Assembly: GCF_014191495.1 (NCBI RefSeq)
Contig: NZ_JACHWR010000002.1
Location: 1,364,001-1,428,000, forward strand
Reading direction: 5' to 3'
Source: Nocardioides soli
Lineage (GTDB): Bacteria > Actinomycetota > Actinomycetes > Propionibacteriales > Nocardioidaceae
DNA length: 64,000 bases
Position numbers and translations under genes: made by a program. Below the pieces are notes generated by a model. That model had not been told where the DNA came from and did not search any database. It saw nothing but the letters and a program-made list of their open reading frames with translations. Shown here piece by piece: positions 34,662 to 43,700 of the stretch. The stretch's first letter is position 1; every line of letters begins with the position of its first letter.

Positions 34662-36146
34662 GTGACCAACGCGAACATCGAGCTGCCGGAGCCCGGCCAG
34701 CTCGTCGCCGGCGAGTGGACGACGCCCACCCAGCAGCTCGACCTGGTGCTGGAGGACCCGTTCCGCGGCGTCCCGCTCGGTGCCGCCGCGGCGACCTCCG
34801 ACGCCGACGTGGAGCGCGCGATCGCGAGCGCGGCGGCGGCGTACGACGAGGGTGGCTGGCTGGCCCTCGCCGTCGAGCGTCGCGCGGAGGTCCTCGACGC
34901 GATCGGGGATGCGCTCGAGGCGGAGCTGCCGCGGATCGCCGCGCTCGAGGCGTTCGCGACCGGCGTGCCGGTGCGGCAGACCTCGATCGTCGGGGTGATC
35001 GTGCCCGGGGCGTTCCGACTCGCGGCGCAGATGCTGCGGGGCGGGGTGCTGCGCGACGACCGGACCTCCGAGGGCGGCCACCCGGTCGAGGTGCACCGGC
35101 TCCCGCTCGGCCCGGCCGTGTGCCTGGTGCCGTGGAACGCCCCCGCGCCCATGGCCGCCCACAAGGTTGCGAGCGCGCTCGCGGCCGGGGCGCCGACGAT
35201 CCTCAAGCCGAGTGAGTACGCGCCGTACGGCACCTCCGAGCTCGCCCGCGTGGTTGGCCGGGTGCTCGCCGAGGCCGGCGTCCACCCGGGCCTGTTCCAG
35301 CTGGTGCAGGGCGGCCCGCACGTCGGCGGCCTGGTGGTCCGCGATGCGCGGGTGCGTGCCGTGTCGTTCACCGGCGGCGCGATCGGCGGCCGCGCGGTGG
35401 CGGCGGCCTGCGCCGAGGACTTCACCGCGCTCCAGCTCGAGCTCGGTGGCAACAACCCGCTGGTCGTGGTGCCGGACGCCGATCCGGAGGCGGCCGCGAC
35501 CGCCGCCGTCGACCTGCTGACCACGCTCAACGGCCAGTGGTGCCGGGCGCTGGGCCGCCTCGTCGTCCCGGCGACGATGGCCGACGAGGTGTTGGGCCGG
35601 GCGCTCGACCGGCTCGCGCGGCTGCGCGCCGGCGACCCGCTCGACCCCGAGACCGACCTCGGCCCGATGGTCCACTCCCGGCACGCGGCCCGGCTGCGTC
35701 AGGAGATCGCGACCCGTGCGGCCGCCGGGGGCACGGCGCACGCGAGCACCGAGCTCCCCGCGGGCTCGGGCAGCTTCCTCGCCCCGACCCTGGTGACCGG
35801 CGTGCCGGAGGCGGCCGCGACGGAGGAGATGTTCGGACCGGTCGCGACCGTGCACACCTACGAGACCGTTGCCGAGGCGGTGGCGCTCGCCAACGGCACG
35901 CCGTTCGGCCTCGAGGGGTACGTCGTCGGCACCGACACCGAGCGCGCCCTCGCGGTGGCCCGGCAGGTCCGCGCGGGCGAGGTCAAGGTCAACGGCTCGA
36001 CGATCATGAGCCTGCACCTGATGACGCCGCGCCCGGCCTGGGGCCTCTCCGGCCTCGGCGAGGAGGGCACCGTGGAGACCATCCGGATCTTCACCGGCGC
36101 CCGCGTCGTCGGCGTCGAGGGCATGACCGCCCTGCACGGCCGATGA
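34662..36146 (+). CDS. aldehyde dehydrogenase family protein (first copy)
   Basis: A 494-residue NAD(P)-dependent aldehyde dehydrogenase. VCLVPWNAPAPMAAHKVASAL is the cofactor-binding start, LELGGNNPLVVV carries the general-base Glu and NGQWCRALGRLVV the catalytic Cys; MFGPVATVHTYETVAEAVALAN closes the fold. It should oxidise an aldehyde to an acid or CoA ester. The start is GTG 34662. It overlaps the next gene by four bases, in an operon with a C-C lyase and a second ALDH, so it may use the aldehyde released by that lyase. Confidence 0.9.
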   Translation: MTNANIELPEPGQLVAGEWTTPTQQLDLVLEDPFRGVPLGAAAATSDADVERAIASAAAAYDEGGWLALAVERRAEVLDAIGDALEAELPRIAALEAFATGVPVRQTSIVGVIVPGAFRLAAQMLRGGVLRDDRTSEGGHPVEVHRLPLGPAVCLVPWNAPAPMAAHKVASALAAGAPTILKPSEYAPYGTSELARVVGRVLAEAGVHPGLFQLVQGGPHVGGLVVRDARVRAVSFTGGAIGGRAVAAACAEDFTALQLELGGNNPLVVVPDADPEAAATAAVDLLTTLNGQWCRALGRLVVPATMADEVLGRALDRLARLRAGDPLDPETDLGPMVHSRHAARLRQEIATRAAAGGTAHASTELPAGSGSFLAPTLVTGVPEAAATEEMFGPVATVHTYETVAEAVALANGTPFGLEGYVVGTDTERALAVARQVRAGEVKVNGSTIMSLHLMTPRPAWGLSGLGEEGTVETIRIFTGARVVGVEGMTALHGR

Positions 36147-37036
36147 CCGCCCAGCCGGCGGCGCAGCGGCTCCGCGCGATCCTGGGCGGCCCCGACCTGG
36201 TCCACTTCCCGGGCGTGTACGACGCGGTCGGCGCCCGGCTCGCGGTGCGTGCCGGCGTCCGCGGTGCGCACCTGTCGGGTGCGGTCGCCTCCGCCGTCGG
36301 GCTCGGCCTGCCCGACCTCGGCTTCGTGCACGCGGGCGACATCGTGCGGGTCGCGCGGGGCGTCGTCCCCGCGCTCGACGGGCAGCCGCTGCTGGCCGAC
36401 GCGGACACCGGGTACGGCAACGCGCTGCAGGCCCGCGTGACCGCGCAGGCCTACGCCGCGGCCGGCATCGCCGGGCTGCACCTGGAGGACCAGGTCGCCC
36501 CGAAGCGATGCGGCCACCTCGCCGGCAAGCAGGTCGTGGACGTGGCCGAGGCGGCCGCGCGGGTGCGCGCGGCGGTGGAGGCCGGCAGCGGGATCGTCGT
36601 CGTCGCGCGCACCGACGCGCTCGGCGTCGAGGGGGTCGCCTCGGCGACCGAGCGATGCGTGGCGTTCGCCGAGGCCGGCGCGGACGCCGTCTTCGTCGAG
36701 GGTGCGGGCCTGTCGGACCTGGCTCGGGTGGTCGAGGGGGTCATCCGAGCGGCCGGCGCCTGCCCGCCCCTCGTCGTCAACCGGTCCGAGGCGGCCGGCG
36801 ACCAACCGGCCCTGGACCACGACGCCCTGGGTGAGCTCGGCGTCCGGGTCGTCATCCACCCGGTGTCCGCCCTGCTCGCCGCGGCCCGCGCCCAGGAGGC
36901 GGTCTACGCCGCCATCGCCGCGACCGGTGACGCCGGCGGTGTCGACCGGCTCGGCTGGGACGACCTCACCACGCTGGTCGGGCTGCCCGACCTCCTCGCC
37001 CTCGAGCAGCGGTACGCCGCAGGAGATCCCGCATGA
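36143..37036 (+). CDS. isocitrate lyase/PEP mutase family C-C lyase
   Basis: A 297-residue member of the ICL/PEPM superfamily. It has D86-x-D88 in LLADADTGYGN for Mg binding and the lyase signature PKRCGHLAGKQVV, with catalytic C123. This marks it as a true lyase (2-methylisocitrate or 2,3-dimethylmalate type) rather than a phosphonate mutase. VFVEGAGLSDLARVV and PPLVVNRSEAAGD also fit. It would split a substituted malate or citrate-like acid into two small acids. The dimethylmalate-lyase possibility fits a pathway that ends with branched dicarboxylates. Confidence 0.88.
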   Translation: MTAQPAAQRLRAILGGPDLVHFPGVYDAVGARLAVRAGVRGAHLSGAVASAVGLGLPDLGFVHAGDIVRVARGVVPALDGQPLLADADTGYGNALQARVTAQAYAAAGIAGLHLEDQVAPKRCGHLAGKQVVDVAEAAARVRAAVEAGSGIVVVARTDALGVEGVASATERCVAFAEAGADAVFVEGAGLSDLARVVEGVIRAAGACPPLVVNRSEAAGDQPALDHDALGELGVRVVIHPVSALLAAARAQEAVYAAIAATGDAGGVDRLGWDDLTTLVGLPDLLALEQRYAAGDPA

Positions 37037-38247
37037 GCGAGCACAGCCAGACCCACGCGATCGTCGCCGGTGCCGGCCCGGTCGGCATGACCGCGGCGCT
37101 GCTGATGGCCCGGGGCGGCGTGCGGGTGACCGTCCTGGAGGCCGGTGGGTCGCTGGCGGGGGAGTCGCGGGCCTCGACGTTCCACCCGCCGAGCCTGGAG
37201 ATGCTCGACGAGCTGGGGGTGCTCGAGCCGCTGATGGAGCGCGGGCTGGTGTCAACCGGGTTCCAGTACCGCGACCGGCGGACCGGCCCGATCGCCGACC
37301 TCGACCTGGGCGTGCTGTCCGACGACACGCGGTTCCCGTTCCGGGTCCAGCTGGAGCAGTCGAAGCTGACGCCGATCATCCTCGAGGTCCTCGAGGGCAT
37401 GGACGACGTGACGGTCCACTTCGGCCAGCGCGTCGTGCGGGCCGAGACCGACGGCACCACCGCGACCGTGACGACCGAGGCCGGCGACACGTTCACCGCG
37501 GACTGGGTGCTCGGTGCCGACGGCGCCAACTCGCAGGTGCGGCAGACGGCCGGGTTCACCTTCGAGGGGATGACCTACCCGGAGCGGTTCCTGGTCGCCT
37601 CGACCACCGAGGACCTGGAGTCGATCCTGCCGGGCATCTCGGCGGTCAACTACGTCTTCGACCCGACCGAGTGGCTGGTGCTGCTGCGCACCCCCGAGCA
37701 CTGGCGGGTGCTCTTCCCGACCGACCCGAGCACCCCGGACGAGGTCGAGAGCGACCCGGTGCGCGTGCAGGAGCGGCTGCGCGGCGTGGCCGACCTCGGC
37801 CGCGAGTGGCAGGTCCTGCACACCACCCTCTACCGCGTGCACCAGCGCGTCGCCGACACGTTCCGCAGGGGCCGGCTGCTGCTGATGGGCGACGCCGCCC
37901 ACATCAACAACCCCCTGGGCGGGATGGGCATGAACAGCGGCCTCCACGACGCGTACGTCGAGACCCGGGCGCTGCTCGCCCTGATCCGGGGTGCCGGCAC
38001 CCGGGAGCAGCTCGACGAGGCGTGCGAGGCGCGCCGCGAGGTCGCCCTCTCCTACGTCAAGACGATCACCCACGACAACTGGGAGAAGCTGCGCCAGGAC
38101 GACCCCGAGGCAATCCGGGCCTACCACGACGAGCTGCGCGAGCTGGCCGCCGACCGCGAGCGGATGCGCAGGCATTTGCTCAACACCTCGATGATCAACT
38201 CCCTCCGGTCCGGCAAGGTCGTCGACATGGTGGGCGTGCAGCCGTGA
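37033..38247 (+). CDS. FAD-dependent aromatic-type monooxygenase
   Basis: A 404-residue class A flavoprotein hydroxylase. It has the three standard fingerprints: GAGPVGMTAALLMARGG at residues 13-29 (ADP part), VLGADGANSQVRQ near 162 (DG motif) and GRLLLMGDAAHINNPLGGMG near 280 (GD motif). The SRASTFHPPSLEMLDELG run resembles PHBH, MhpA and heterocycle-oxidising relatives such as methylhydroxypyridine-carboxylate oxygenases. It would hydroxylate or open an electron-rich ring, possibly a pyrrole derivative. Start and stop overlap with both neighbours. Confidence 0.9.
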   Translation: MSEHSQTHAIVAGAGPVGMTAALLMARGGVRVTVLEAGGSLAGESRASTFHPPSLEMLDELGVLEPLMERGLVSTGFQYRDRRTGPIADLDLGVLSDDTRFPFRVQLEQSKLTPIILEVLEGMDDVTVHFGQRVVRAETDGTTATVTTEAGDTFTADWVLGADGANSQVRQTAGFTFEGMTYPERFLVASTTEDLESILPGISAVNYVFDPTEWLVLLRTPEHWRVLFPTDPSTPDEVESDPVRVQERLRGVADLGREWQVLHTTLYRVHQRVADTFRRGRLLLMGDAAHINNPLGGMGMNSGLHDAYVETRALLALIRGAGTREQLDEACEARREVALSYVKTITHDNWEKLRQDDPEAIRAYHDELRELAADRERMRRHLLNTSMINSLRSGKVVDMVGVQP

Positions 38248-39689
38248 TCCAGCGGGAGAACCCCGCTCGGGTCGACGAGCTCGTCGGCAGCGTGGAGGCG
38301 ACCGACCCGGTCGGCGTCGACGCTGCCGTGGCCCGGGCCCGCTCCGCGCAGCGGGCCTGGGCGGCGAGCTCCCTCGCCGAGCGGTGCGCCGCCGTGCGGG
38401 CGGGCGCCGATCGCGTCGCCGCCGAGATCGACGACCTTGCGGTGCTGATGGCCCGGGAGACCGGCAAGGTGCTGCCCGACTGTCGCGGCGAGCTGGGCTT
38501 CGCCGTCACCGTGCTGCGCTGGTCGGCCGACCGCGCCGAGGCGCTGCTCGTCGACGAGGTCGTCGACGACGAGGCCGGGCGCCTGGTCATCCGGCGCCGT
38601 CCGTACGGCGTGGTCGCGGCCGTCACGCCGTGGAACGCTCCCGTCATCCTGGCTGCGCTCAAGCTCGGCCCGGCGCTGGTGTCGGGCAACGCCGTCGTCG
38701 TCAAGCCGTCGCCGCTGGCGCCGTTCGCGATCGCCCGGGTGGTCGACCTGCTCGGCTCCGCGCTGGGGGCCGTCGGCCCCGACCTCGTGCAGGTCGTCCA
38801 GGGCGACGCCGCGACCGCGACCGCCCTGGTCGGGCACGCCGGCGTCGACCGGGTGGCGTTCACCGGTGGCGAGCGGGCCGGGCGCGCCCTCGCTGCGCTG
38901 GCCGGGCGGTCGCTCACCCCGTCGCTGATGGAGCTCGGCGGCAACGATCCGGCGCTCCTGCTCGACGACGCCGACCTCGGGCCCGACGCGATGGACCGGC
39001 TGGTGATGGCGACCTTCGCGACCTCGGGGCAGGTCTGCATGGCGGTCAAGCGACTGCTGGTCCCGCGCCGCCGCCACGACGAGGTCGTCGATGCCTACCG
39101 CGCCGCGGCCGCTCGGGTGCTGCGGCTCGGCGACCCGTTGCACGCGGGCGTCACGATCGGTCCGGTCGTGTCGGCCGACTCGGCCGCCCGGGTGCGGGGA
39201 CTGGTCGACGCCGCCGCGGCGCGCGGTGCGGAGGCGTTCGTGCTCGGCGAGGTCGACGACGCGACCGATCTCGGTCGCGGCTACTACCTGCGCCCCACCC
39301 TGGTGGTCGGCGCCGCGCCCGAGCACCCGCTCGTGGTCGAGGAGCAGTTCGGCCCGAGCCTGCCGGTGCTCGCCTACGACTCGGTCGACGAGGCCGTCGC
39401 ACAGGCCAACGCCGGGGACCTCGGCCTGGCCGCCTCGGTGTGGTCGGCCGACGAGGACCGGGCCTTCGCCGTGGCCGCCAGGATCGACGCCGGCTTCACG
39501 TTCGTGAACACCCACAACCGCACCGGCATGTCGCTGCGCGCGCCGTTCGGCGGGGTCAAGCGGTCCGGCTGGGGCCGCGAGTACGGCGACGAGGGCGTGC
39601 TCGAGCACACCCAGCCCTGCGTGGTGCACGCCCCCGGTGCGTTCCGGGCCGGCGGGTCCGGGCTGGCGGCCGCGGCGTACCCGGGCTGA
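38244..39689 (+). CDS. aldehyde dehydrogenase family protein (second copy)
   Basis: A 481-residue aldehyde dehydrogenase of the succinate-semialdehyde/NAD-ALDH type. VVAAVTPWNAPVILAALKLG, MELGGNDPALLLDD (general base) and ATSGQVCMAVKRLLV (catalytic cysteine) are all in place, and the C terminus APFGGVKRSGWGREYG is classic. It is distant from the first copy in the same operon, so each likely serves a different aldehyde. GTG 38244 overlaps the previous stop. It is last in the operon that begins at 32079. Confidence 0.93.
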   Translation: MIQRENPARVDELVGSVEATDPVGVDAAVARARSAQRAWAASSLAERCAAVRAGADRVAAEIDDLAVLMARETGKVLPDCRGELGFAVTVLRWSADRAEALLVDEVVDDEAGRLVIRRRPYGVVAAVTPWNAPVILAALKLGPALVSGNAVVVKPSPLAPFAIARVVDLLGSALGAVGPDLVQVVQGDAATATALVGHAGVDRVAFTGGERAGRALAALAGRSLTPSLMELGGNDPALLLDDADLGPDAMDRLVMATFATSGQVCMAVKRLLVPRRRHDEVVDAYRAAAARVLRLGDPLHAGVTIGPVVSADSAARVRGLVDAAAARGAEAFVLGEVDDATDLGRGYYLRPTLVVGAAPEHPLVVEEQFGPSLPVLAYDSVDEAVAQANAGDLGLAASVWSADEDRAFAVAARIDAGFTFVNTHNRTGMSLRAPFGGVKRSGWGREYGDEGVLEHTQPCVVHAPGAFRAGGSGLAAAAYPG

Positions 39690-39741
39690 CCCGGGCCCCC
39701 GGCGGCACCGCGGCGATTATCGGTCGGCGGCCGGTCGAAAT

Positions 39742-39759
39742 TCGGGACTTTGGTCCCGA
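39742..39759. terminator. short hairpin after the second ALDH gene
   Basis: TCGGGAC-TTTG-GTCCCGA, a perfect seven-pair stem 52 bases after the ALDH stop and before the next operon promoter. No T run follows, so it is a weak terminator candidate. Confidence 0.4.
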
Positions 39760-39806
39760 CTTCGGCGGATGCTTGATCCGAGGGTGGATCTCCCCGATCC
39801 CATGTC

Positions 39807-39821
39807 GTAGATTATATATAC
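39807..39821. promoter_or_regulatory. island motif site 4
   Basis: GTAGATTATATATAC; the complement reads ATATATAATCTAC, fitting RTATATNNTCTA and nearly identical to site 2. It lies 37 bases before the first gene of the tetrapyrrole-like operon, whose ATG is preceded by GAGGAG. Confidence 0.6.
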
Positions 39822-39857
39822 TTTCCGAACCCGATCGAGCCGGCTGCGAGGAGCACG

Positions 39858-40673
39858 ATGAGCCAGACCCTGAAGTCCGTGCGCGAGTTCTACGACGAGG
39901 CTCCGCCGACCGACATCACGGAGATCTTCGGCACCTGGATGGAGCTGGTCGACGGCCTCGAGGCCAAGGTGGCCGACCGGTTCGAGCTCACCCGAGACCC
40001 CTCGACCGAGGTGCTGGAGAGCTTCGGCGGCGAGAACGGCGGCCCGACCGGCCGGATCCGCGGCTACGCCGGCCCGGAGATCGACTGGATGGTGCACTCC
40101 CACATGGAGAACGCGACGCTGGGCTTCGCGAACATCCACCTGACGATCTGGCTCGGCCCGCAGGTGAAGGTGCCGCACTTCGGCCTCGCGCTGGGTGCGT
40201 TCCCCCAGGCCTGGATCTTCGTCGACTCCGTGCCGCGCACCAACCTGCTCACCGACACCGACTCCTTCGACCGCTACTACGGCCCGCTCAACGCGGAGTG
40301 GGAGCAGGTGCAGCAGGAGAACGACTTCCTCGCCCCGTTCGTGAGCCGCAGCGGCTTCGTCCGGGCGAGCGTCTCACCGATGGGGCACGCGTACACGGCG
40401 CCCACTGACGGCCGCACCACCGACGTGGTCACCCAGCTCGCGACCGACCACCTGGACCGCTGGCTGCGGTGGGTCGACGAGGCCGAGCGGATCCCCGCCG
40501 AGGAGCAGGCCGCCCTGGCCGCCGACGACCTCGCGACCCGGCGCAACATCGCCGAGCGCGACCCGGCCAACGAAATGGGGGACCGCTTCTTCGGCAAGGA
40601 GCTCACGAACACCCTGGTGCGCGCCCTCTGGGGCGGCGACCGCCGGCTGCCGCGCGCGCACGAGCAGGGCTGA
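39858..40673 (+). CDS. red chlorophyll catabolite reductase-like protein 1
   Basis: A 271-residue soluble protein. Its core WMVHSHMENATLGFANIHLT, VPHFGL (105-110), FVDSVPRTNL (121-130) and DRYYGP (138-143) follows the pattern shared by plant RCC reductases and, more distantly, ferredoxin-dependent bilin reductases: a P-H-F strand under the substrate, then D-x-x-P-R-x-D/N, then a Y-pair before the helix. Two more paralogues lie at 42903 and 59758. RCCR reduces the open tetrapyrrole made by pheophorbide a oxygenase; a PaO-like Rieske gene is two genes downstream. The family call rests on motif memory and needs a profile search. Confidence 0.62.
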   Translation: MSQTLKSVREFYDEAPPTDITEIFGTWMELVDGLEAKVADRFELTRDPSTEVLESFGGENGGPTGRIRGYAGPEIDWMVHSHMENATLGFANIHLTIWLGPQVKVPHFGLALGAFPQAWIFVDSVPRTNLLTDTDSFDRYYGPLNAEWEQVQQENDFLAPFVSRSGFVRASVSPMGHAYTAPTDGRTTDVVTQLATDHLDRWLRWVDEAERIPAEEQAALAADDLATRRNIAERDPANEMGDRFFGKELTNTLVRALWGGDRRLPRAHEQG

Positions 40674-40677
40674 CGTC

Positions 40678-41667
40678 TTGTCCGTCCTGGTCCGCAGCCT
40701 GCGCGCGGCGACGCGCGTCCCCGGGGCGCCGGCGCCGTACGACACGGTGCACCTGACCGTGCGCTACCCGGCGCTGCCACCGCGCGACGACGTCGAGCGG
40801 ATGAGTGGGCGTCTCGCGGCCGACGCCGCAGGCGCGCCGTACCCCGTCGTGGTGCTGGTCTCGGGCGTCAACTGCCCGGCGGACGCCTACCGGTGGCTGG
40901 CCTTCCGCCTGGTCGAGGACGGCTTCGTGGTCGTCGGCTACGACTGGGTGGGCGAGCTGTTCCCGGGGGAGCACGGACTGACGCCGGGCGTCGACATCGT
41001 CGCGGCCGGGCCCGACCACTACGGGGAGCGGCCGACGACGCCCGCGCTGCGACCGGTGCTCGACGCGCTGGCCGGCCTCCATGAGACCGGCCCACTGGCC
41101 GGCCTGCTCGACCTCGAGCGCGTCGGCGTGCTCGGCCATTCGGCCGGAGGCACGGTGCTGCTGCAGTCGGCGAGTCGGGGATGGTTCCCCGAGGTGCGCG
41201 CGGTCGTGGCGTACGGCGCGCACACGATGGCGTCGCAGCTGATCGGCTACCCGCCGGGCACGCTGCTGCCGGCTCCGGTCCAGGCGCCCACCCTGCTGGT
41301 CGCGGGCACCCACGACGGCGTGGTCGCCGCGAGCGCGATCCGGTACGGCGAGCAGCCGGGTGCCCCGGGGCACGACCCGGTCGAGCGCACCTGGCGCGAG
41401 GCGCTGCCGGCGACCACCGAGGCCTGGCTGGTCCGGCTCGCCGGCGCCGGTCACATGCTGGTCGCGCACCCGGAGGACCCGTCCACGGCGCGCGGCTTCC
41501 TCGAGACCCCGACCGACGCCGACCAGGACCGGCTCCGCGCGGTGTTCGCCGAGGTCGTGTCGGCCTTCCTGGCGGCCCGGCTCACCGACCGTCCGGACGC
41601 CACGACCCAGTGGGAGCGGCTCGCCGAGCACGCTCCGCCCGAGATCGCCGACCTCCGTCGCAGCTAG
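40678..41667 (+). CDS. chlorophyllase-like alpha/beta hydrolase
   Basis: A 329-residue serine hydrolase: nucleophile elbow GHSAGG with S155, acid D213 (LLVAGTHDG) and H259 (LAGAGHMLV). The segment YPVVVLVSGVNCPADAYRWLAFRLVEDGFVVV parallels chlorophyllase (pressure-strand plus long lid region), as does the late histidine in AGAGHM. Chlorophyllase removes the phytyl ester of chlorophyll. Dienelactone-hydrolase or lipase relatives remain possible. TTG 40678 seems to be the start, four bases after the RCCR-like stop. Confidence 0.65.
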   Translation: MSVLVRSLRAATRVPGAPAPYDTVHLTVRYPALPPRDDVERMSGRLAADAAGAPYPVVVLVSGVNCPADAYRWLAFRLVEDGFVVVGYDWVGELFPGEHGLTPGVDIVAAGPDHYGERPTTPALRPVLDALAGLHETGPLAGLLDLERVGVLGHSAGGTVLLQSASRGWFPEVRAVVAYGAHTMASQLIGYPPGTLLPAPVQAPTLLVAGTHDGVVAASAIRYGEQPGAPGHDPVERTWREALPATTEAWLVRLAGAGHMLVAHPEDPSTARGFLETPTDADQDRLRAVFAEVVSAFLAARLTDRPDATTQWERLAEHAPPEIADLRRS

Positions 41668-41676
41668 GAGAAGCAG

Positions 41677-42906
41677 ATGTTCAAGAACTTCTGGTACGCC
41701 GTCGAGTTCAGCCACGACGTGCTGCCGGGCAAGCCGAAGAAGGTCAAGGTCCTCGGGCAGCAGCTGGTGCTCTACCGCAAGACCAGCGACAACTCCGTGG
41801 TCGCGATGTCGGACCTCTGCGTGCACCGCGGCGCCGCGCTGTCGGGCGGTGAGATCAAGGGCGACTGCATCGTCTGCCCGTACCACGGCTGGGAGTACAA
41901 GCCGAACGGCGAGGTGCAGAAGATCCCCGCCCACCCCGACAAGGGCATCCCGCGCAAGGCCCGGATCGACTCCTACCCGGTGGTCGAGAAGTACATGTTC
42001 GTGTGGGTCTACATGGGCGACCTCCCCGAGGAGGAGCGGCCGCCGATCCCGGACTGGTCCGACATCGACGACACCGAAACCTATCGCGCGGTGACCGGAT
42101 CCTTCCTCTGGAAGTCCAACTACGAGCGGATCCTCGAGAACGGCGTCGACGTGGCGCACACGCCGTTCGTGCACGGCGGCGTCTTCGGCAACCGGGAGAA
42201 GCCGGAGGTGCCCGAGTTCGAGATCGACAGCTCGCCGTGGCACTGCAAGGTGTCGGTGGAGCTCAACCCGCCGCGCTCCAAGGGCATCTGGGGGCTGATC
42301 AACCCCAACAAGCAGAAGGCGCTCCAGGACCGCCCGCCGGTCCCGGTGTCCACGACGTGGTGGCTGCCGAACATGATCCTGCTGCACATCAAGACGCCGA
42401 TGGGCGACCTGAAGATCTTCGACGTCAACGTGCCGATCGACGAGGAGACCACGCTGGTCAAGTTCGTCGCGCTGCGCACGTTCTTCAAGGGCAAGTGGGC
42501 CGACCGCGACGCCAAGCGCCGCGTCTTCAAGGTGTTGTACGAGGACCAGGCCATCGTCGACGCGGTCCGGCCCGAGCTGCTGCCGTTCGACCTCTCCGAC
42601 GAGCTGCACGTGAAGAGCGACTACAACGCCGTGCTCTACCGGCGCCGGCGCCAGGAGCTGATCGAGGCCGGCTGGAGCGTCGAGGGCAACACGATCGTCG
42701 GCGAGGGCCCGGCCCGCGTCGAGGCGCGGGTGATCCCGTCGCCGGTGCGCAAGGAGGTGCCCGAGCTCGCGAGCGCATGGAACTTCAAGGAGGTCCGCAG
42801 CAAGCAGCTGCGCGGCGGCATGGCGGAGCGCGAGGAGCGCGGCGACCTGCCGCGCACCGACTCCGGGATCGATGGCGACCAGACCGTCAAGGAGGTCAAG
42901 GCATGA
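41677..42906 (+). CDS. pheophorbide a oxygenase-like Rieske monooxygenase
   Basis: A 409-residue Rieske non-heme iron oxygenase. The [2Fe-2S] ligands are C48/H50 (LCVHRGAAL) and C67/H70 (CPYHGWEY); the mononuclear iron triad is D158, H161 and H166 in ENGVDVAHTPFVHGG. The rest is the PaO-type C-terminal domain found in plant PaO, Tic55 and PTC52 and in many bacterial monooxygenases. In plants PaO opens the chlorin ring of pheophorbide a. Here the operon with RCCR-like, chlorophyllase-like and NOL-like genes supports a tetrapyrrole substrate, although a generic aromatic substrate cannot be ruled out. AGGAGA precedes the ATG. No reductase gene is adjacent. Confidence 0.85.
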   Translation: MFKNFWYAVEFSHDVLPGKPKKVKVLGQQLVLYRKTSDNSVVAMSDLCVHRGAALSGGEIKGDCIVCPYHGWEYKPNGEVQKIPAHPDKGIPRKARIDSYPVVEKYMFVWVYMGDLPEEERPPIPDWSDIDDTETYRAVTGSFLWKSNYERILENGVDVAHTPFVHGGVFGNREKPEVPEFEIDSSPWHCKVSVELNPPRSKGIWGLINPNKQKALQDRPPVPVSTTWWLPNMILLHIKTPMGDLKIFDVNVPIDEETTLVKFVALRTFFKGKWADRDAKRRVFKVLYEDQAIVDAVRPELLPFDLSDELHVKSDYNAVLYRRRRQELIEAGWSVEGNTIVGEGPARVEARVIPSPVRKEVPELASAWNFKEVRSKQLRGGMAEREERGDLPRTDSGIDGDQTVKEVKA

Positions 42907-43700
42907 GCGACACCCACATCAGCCTGCCCGCGGCCCTGTGTCACGGCACGCTCGACACCATCGTCGAGCGCGGCGGCCTCACCGAGGTCGGGGGACCCGA
43001 CGGCGCGCCGTACCTCGAGCTGGTCTCGGTGATGGGACCGCAGCCGGTGGGCGAGGTCCGGGTCTTCACCGGCGAGCGGATCGCGAAGGTCGTGTACGTC
43101 GGCCTGTCCGTGCCCCAGATCGGGCTCGACAGCCACATGGTGTTCGCCTTCGCGCCGGCCGACGTCGCGGTCCCGCACTTCACCCTCGACTCGGTCGAGG
43201 GCCAGGGCAGCTACGCCTTCCACCTCGACCTGATCCCGCGCGTCGACCTCGGCACCCACCTGACCTACCTCGACTGGGCGCACACGCCGCTCGACGCGAC
43301 GTACGAGGAGGTCGAGGCCCGGCCGGGCCTGACCAGGACCACGATCGGCCCGCGGCAGTTCGCGATGATGTCGCCCTGGATGCTGGTGCACCGCGCCGAC
43401 GCCGACGCGTTCCGGGCCATCGACGGCCCGGTCCGGGCCTACCTCGACCACTGGTTCTCCCTGGTCGAGGCCGGCGTGCCCGCGGAGGTCGTCGCGGACG
43501 TCGTCGACACCGATCTCGCCGCGCGCGACGAGCGCAACCGGGCCAACATCTTCAGCCCCGAGGTCGACCAGGTCTGGGCCCAGGTCCAGCGGCTGCTCGG
43601 CCTCGACCTCGCCGAGCGGGTGCGCGTCCAGCTCGTCGACAACTCCCTTCCCACGAGCCTTCCCACGAGCCTTCCCACGAGCACGGAGGTGTCCGCGTGA
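42903..43700 (+). CDS. red chlorophyll catabolite reductase-like protein 2
   Basis: A 265-residue divergent paralogue of the protein at 39858. It keeps VAVPHFTLDSV (88-98), FHLDLIPRVDLG (106-117) and a tyrosine-led helix (THLTYLDWAH), and lacks the long N-terminal extension. It overlaps the Rieske gene by four bases, the tightest link in the operon, so it could take the Rieske product directly. The last 16 codons contain three copies of the peptide SLPT, encoded by a 12-bp tandem repeat (about 43645-43682). Confidence 0.62.
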   Translation: MSDTHISLPAALCHGTLDTIVERGGLTEVGGPDGAPYLELVSVMGPQPVGEVRVFTGERIAKVVYVGLSVPQIGLDSHMVFAFAPADVAVPHFTLDSVEGQGSYAFHLDLIPRVDLGTHLTYLDWAHTPLDATYEEVEARPGLTRTTIGPRQFAMMSPWMLVHRADADAFRAIDGPVRAYLDHWFSLVEAGVPAEVVADVVDTDLAARDERNRANIFSPEVDQVWAQVQRLLGLDLAERVRVQLVDNSLPTSLPTSLPTSTEVSA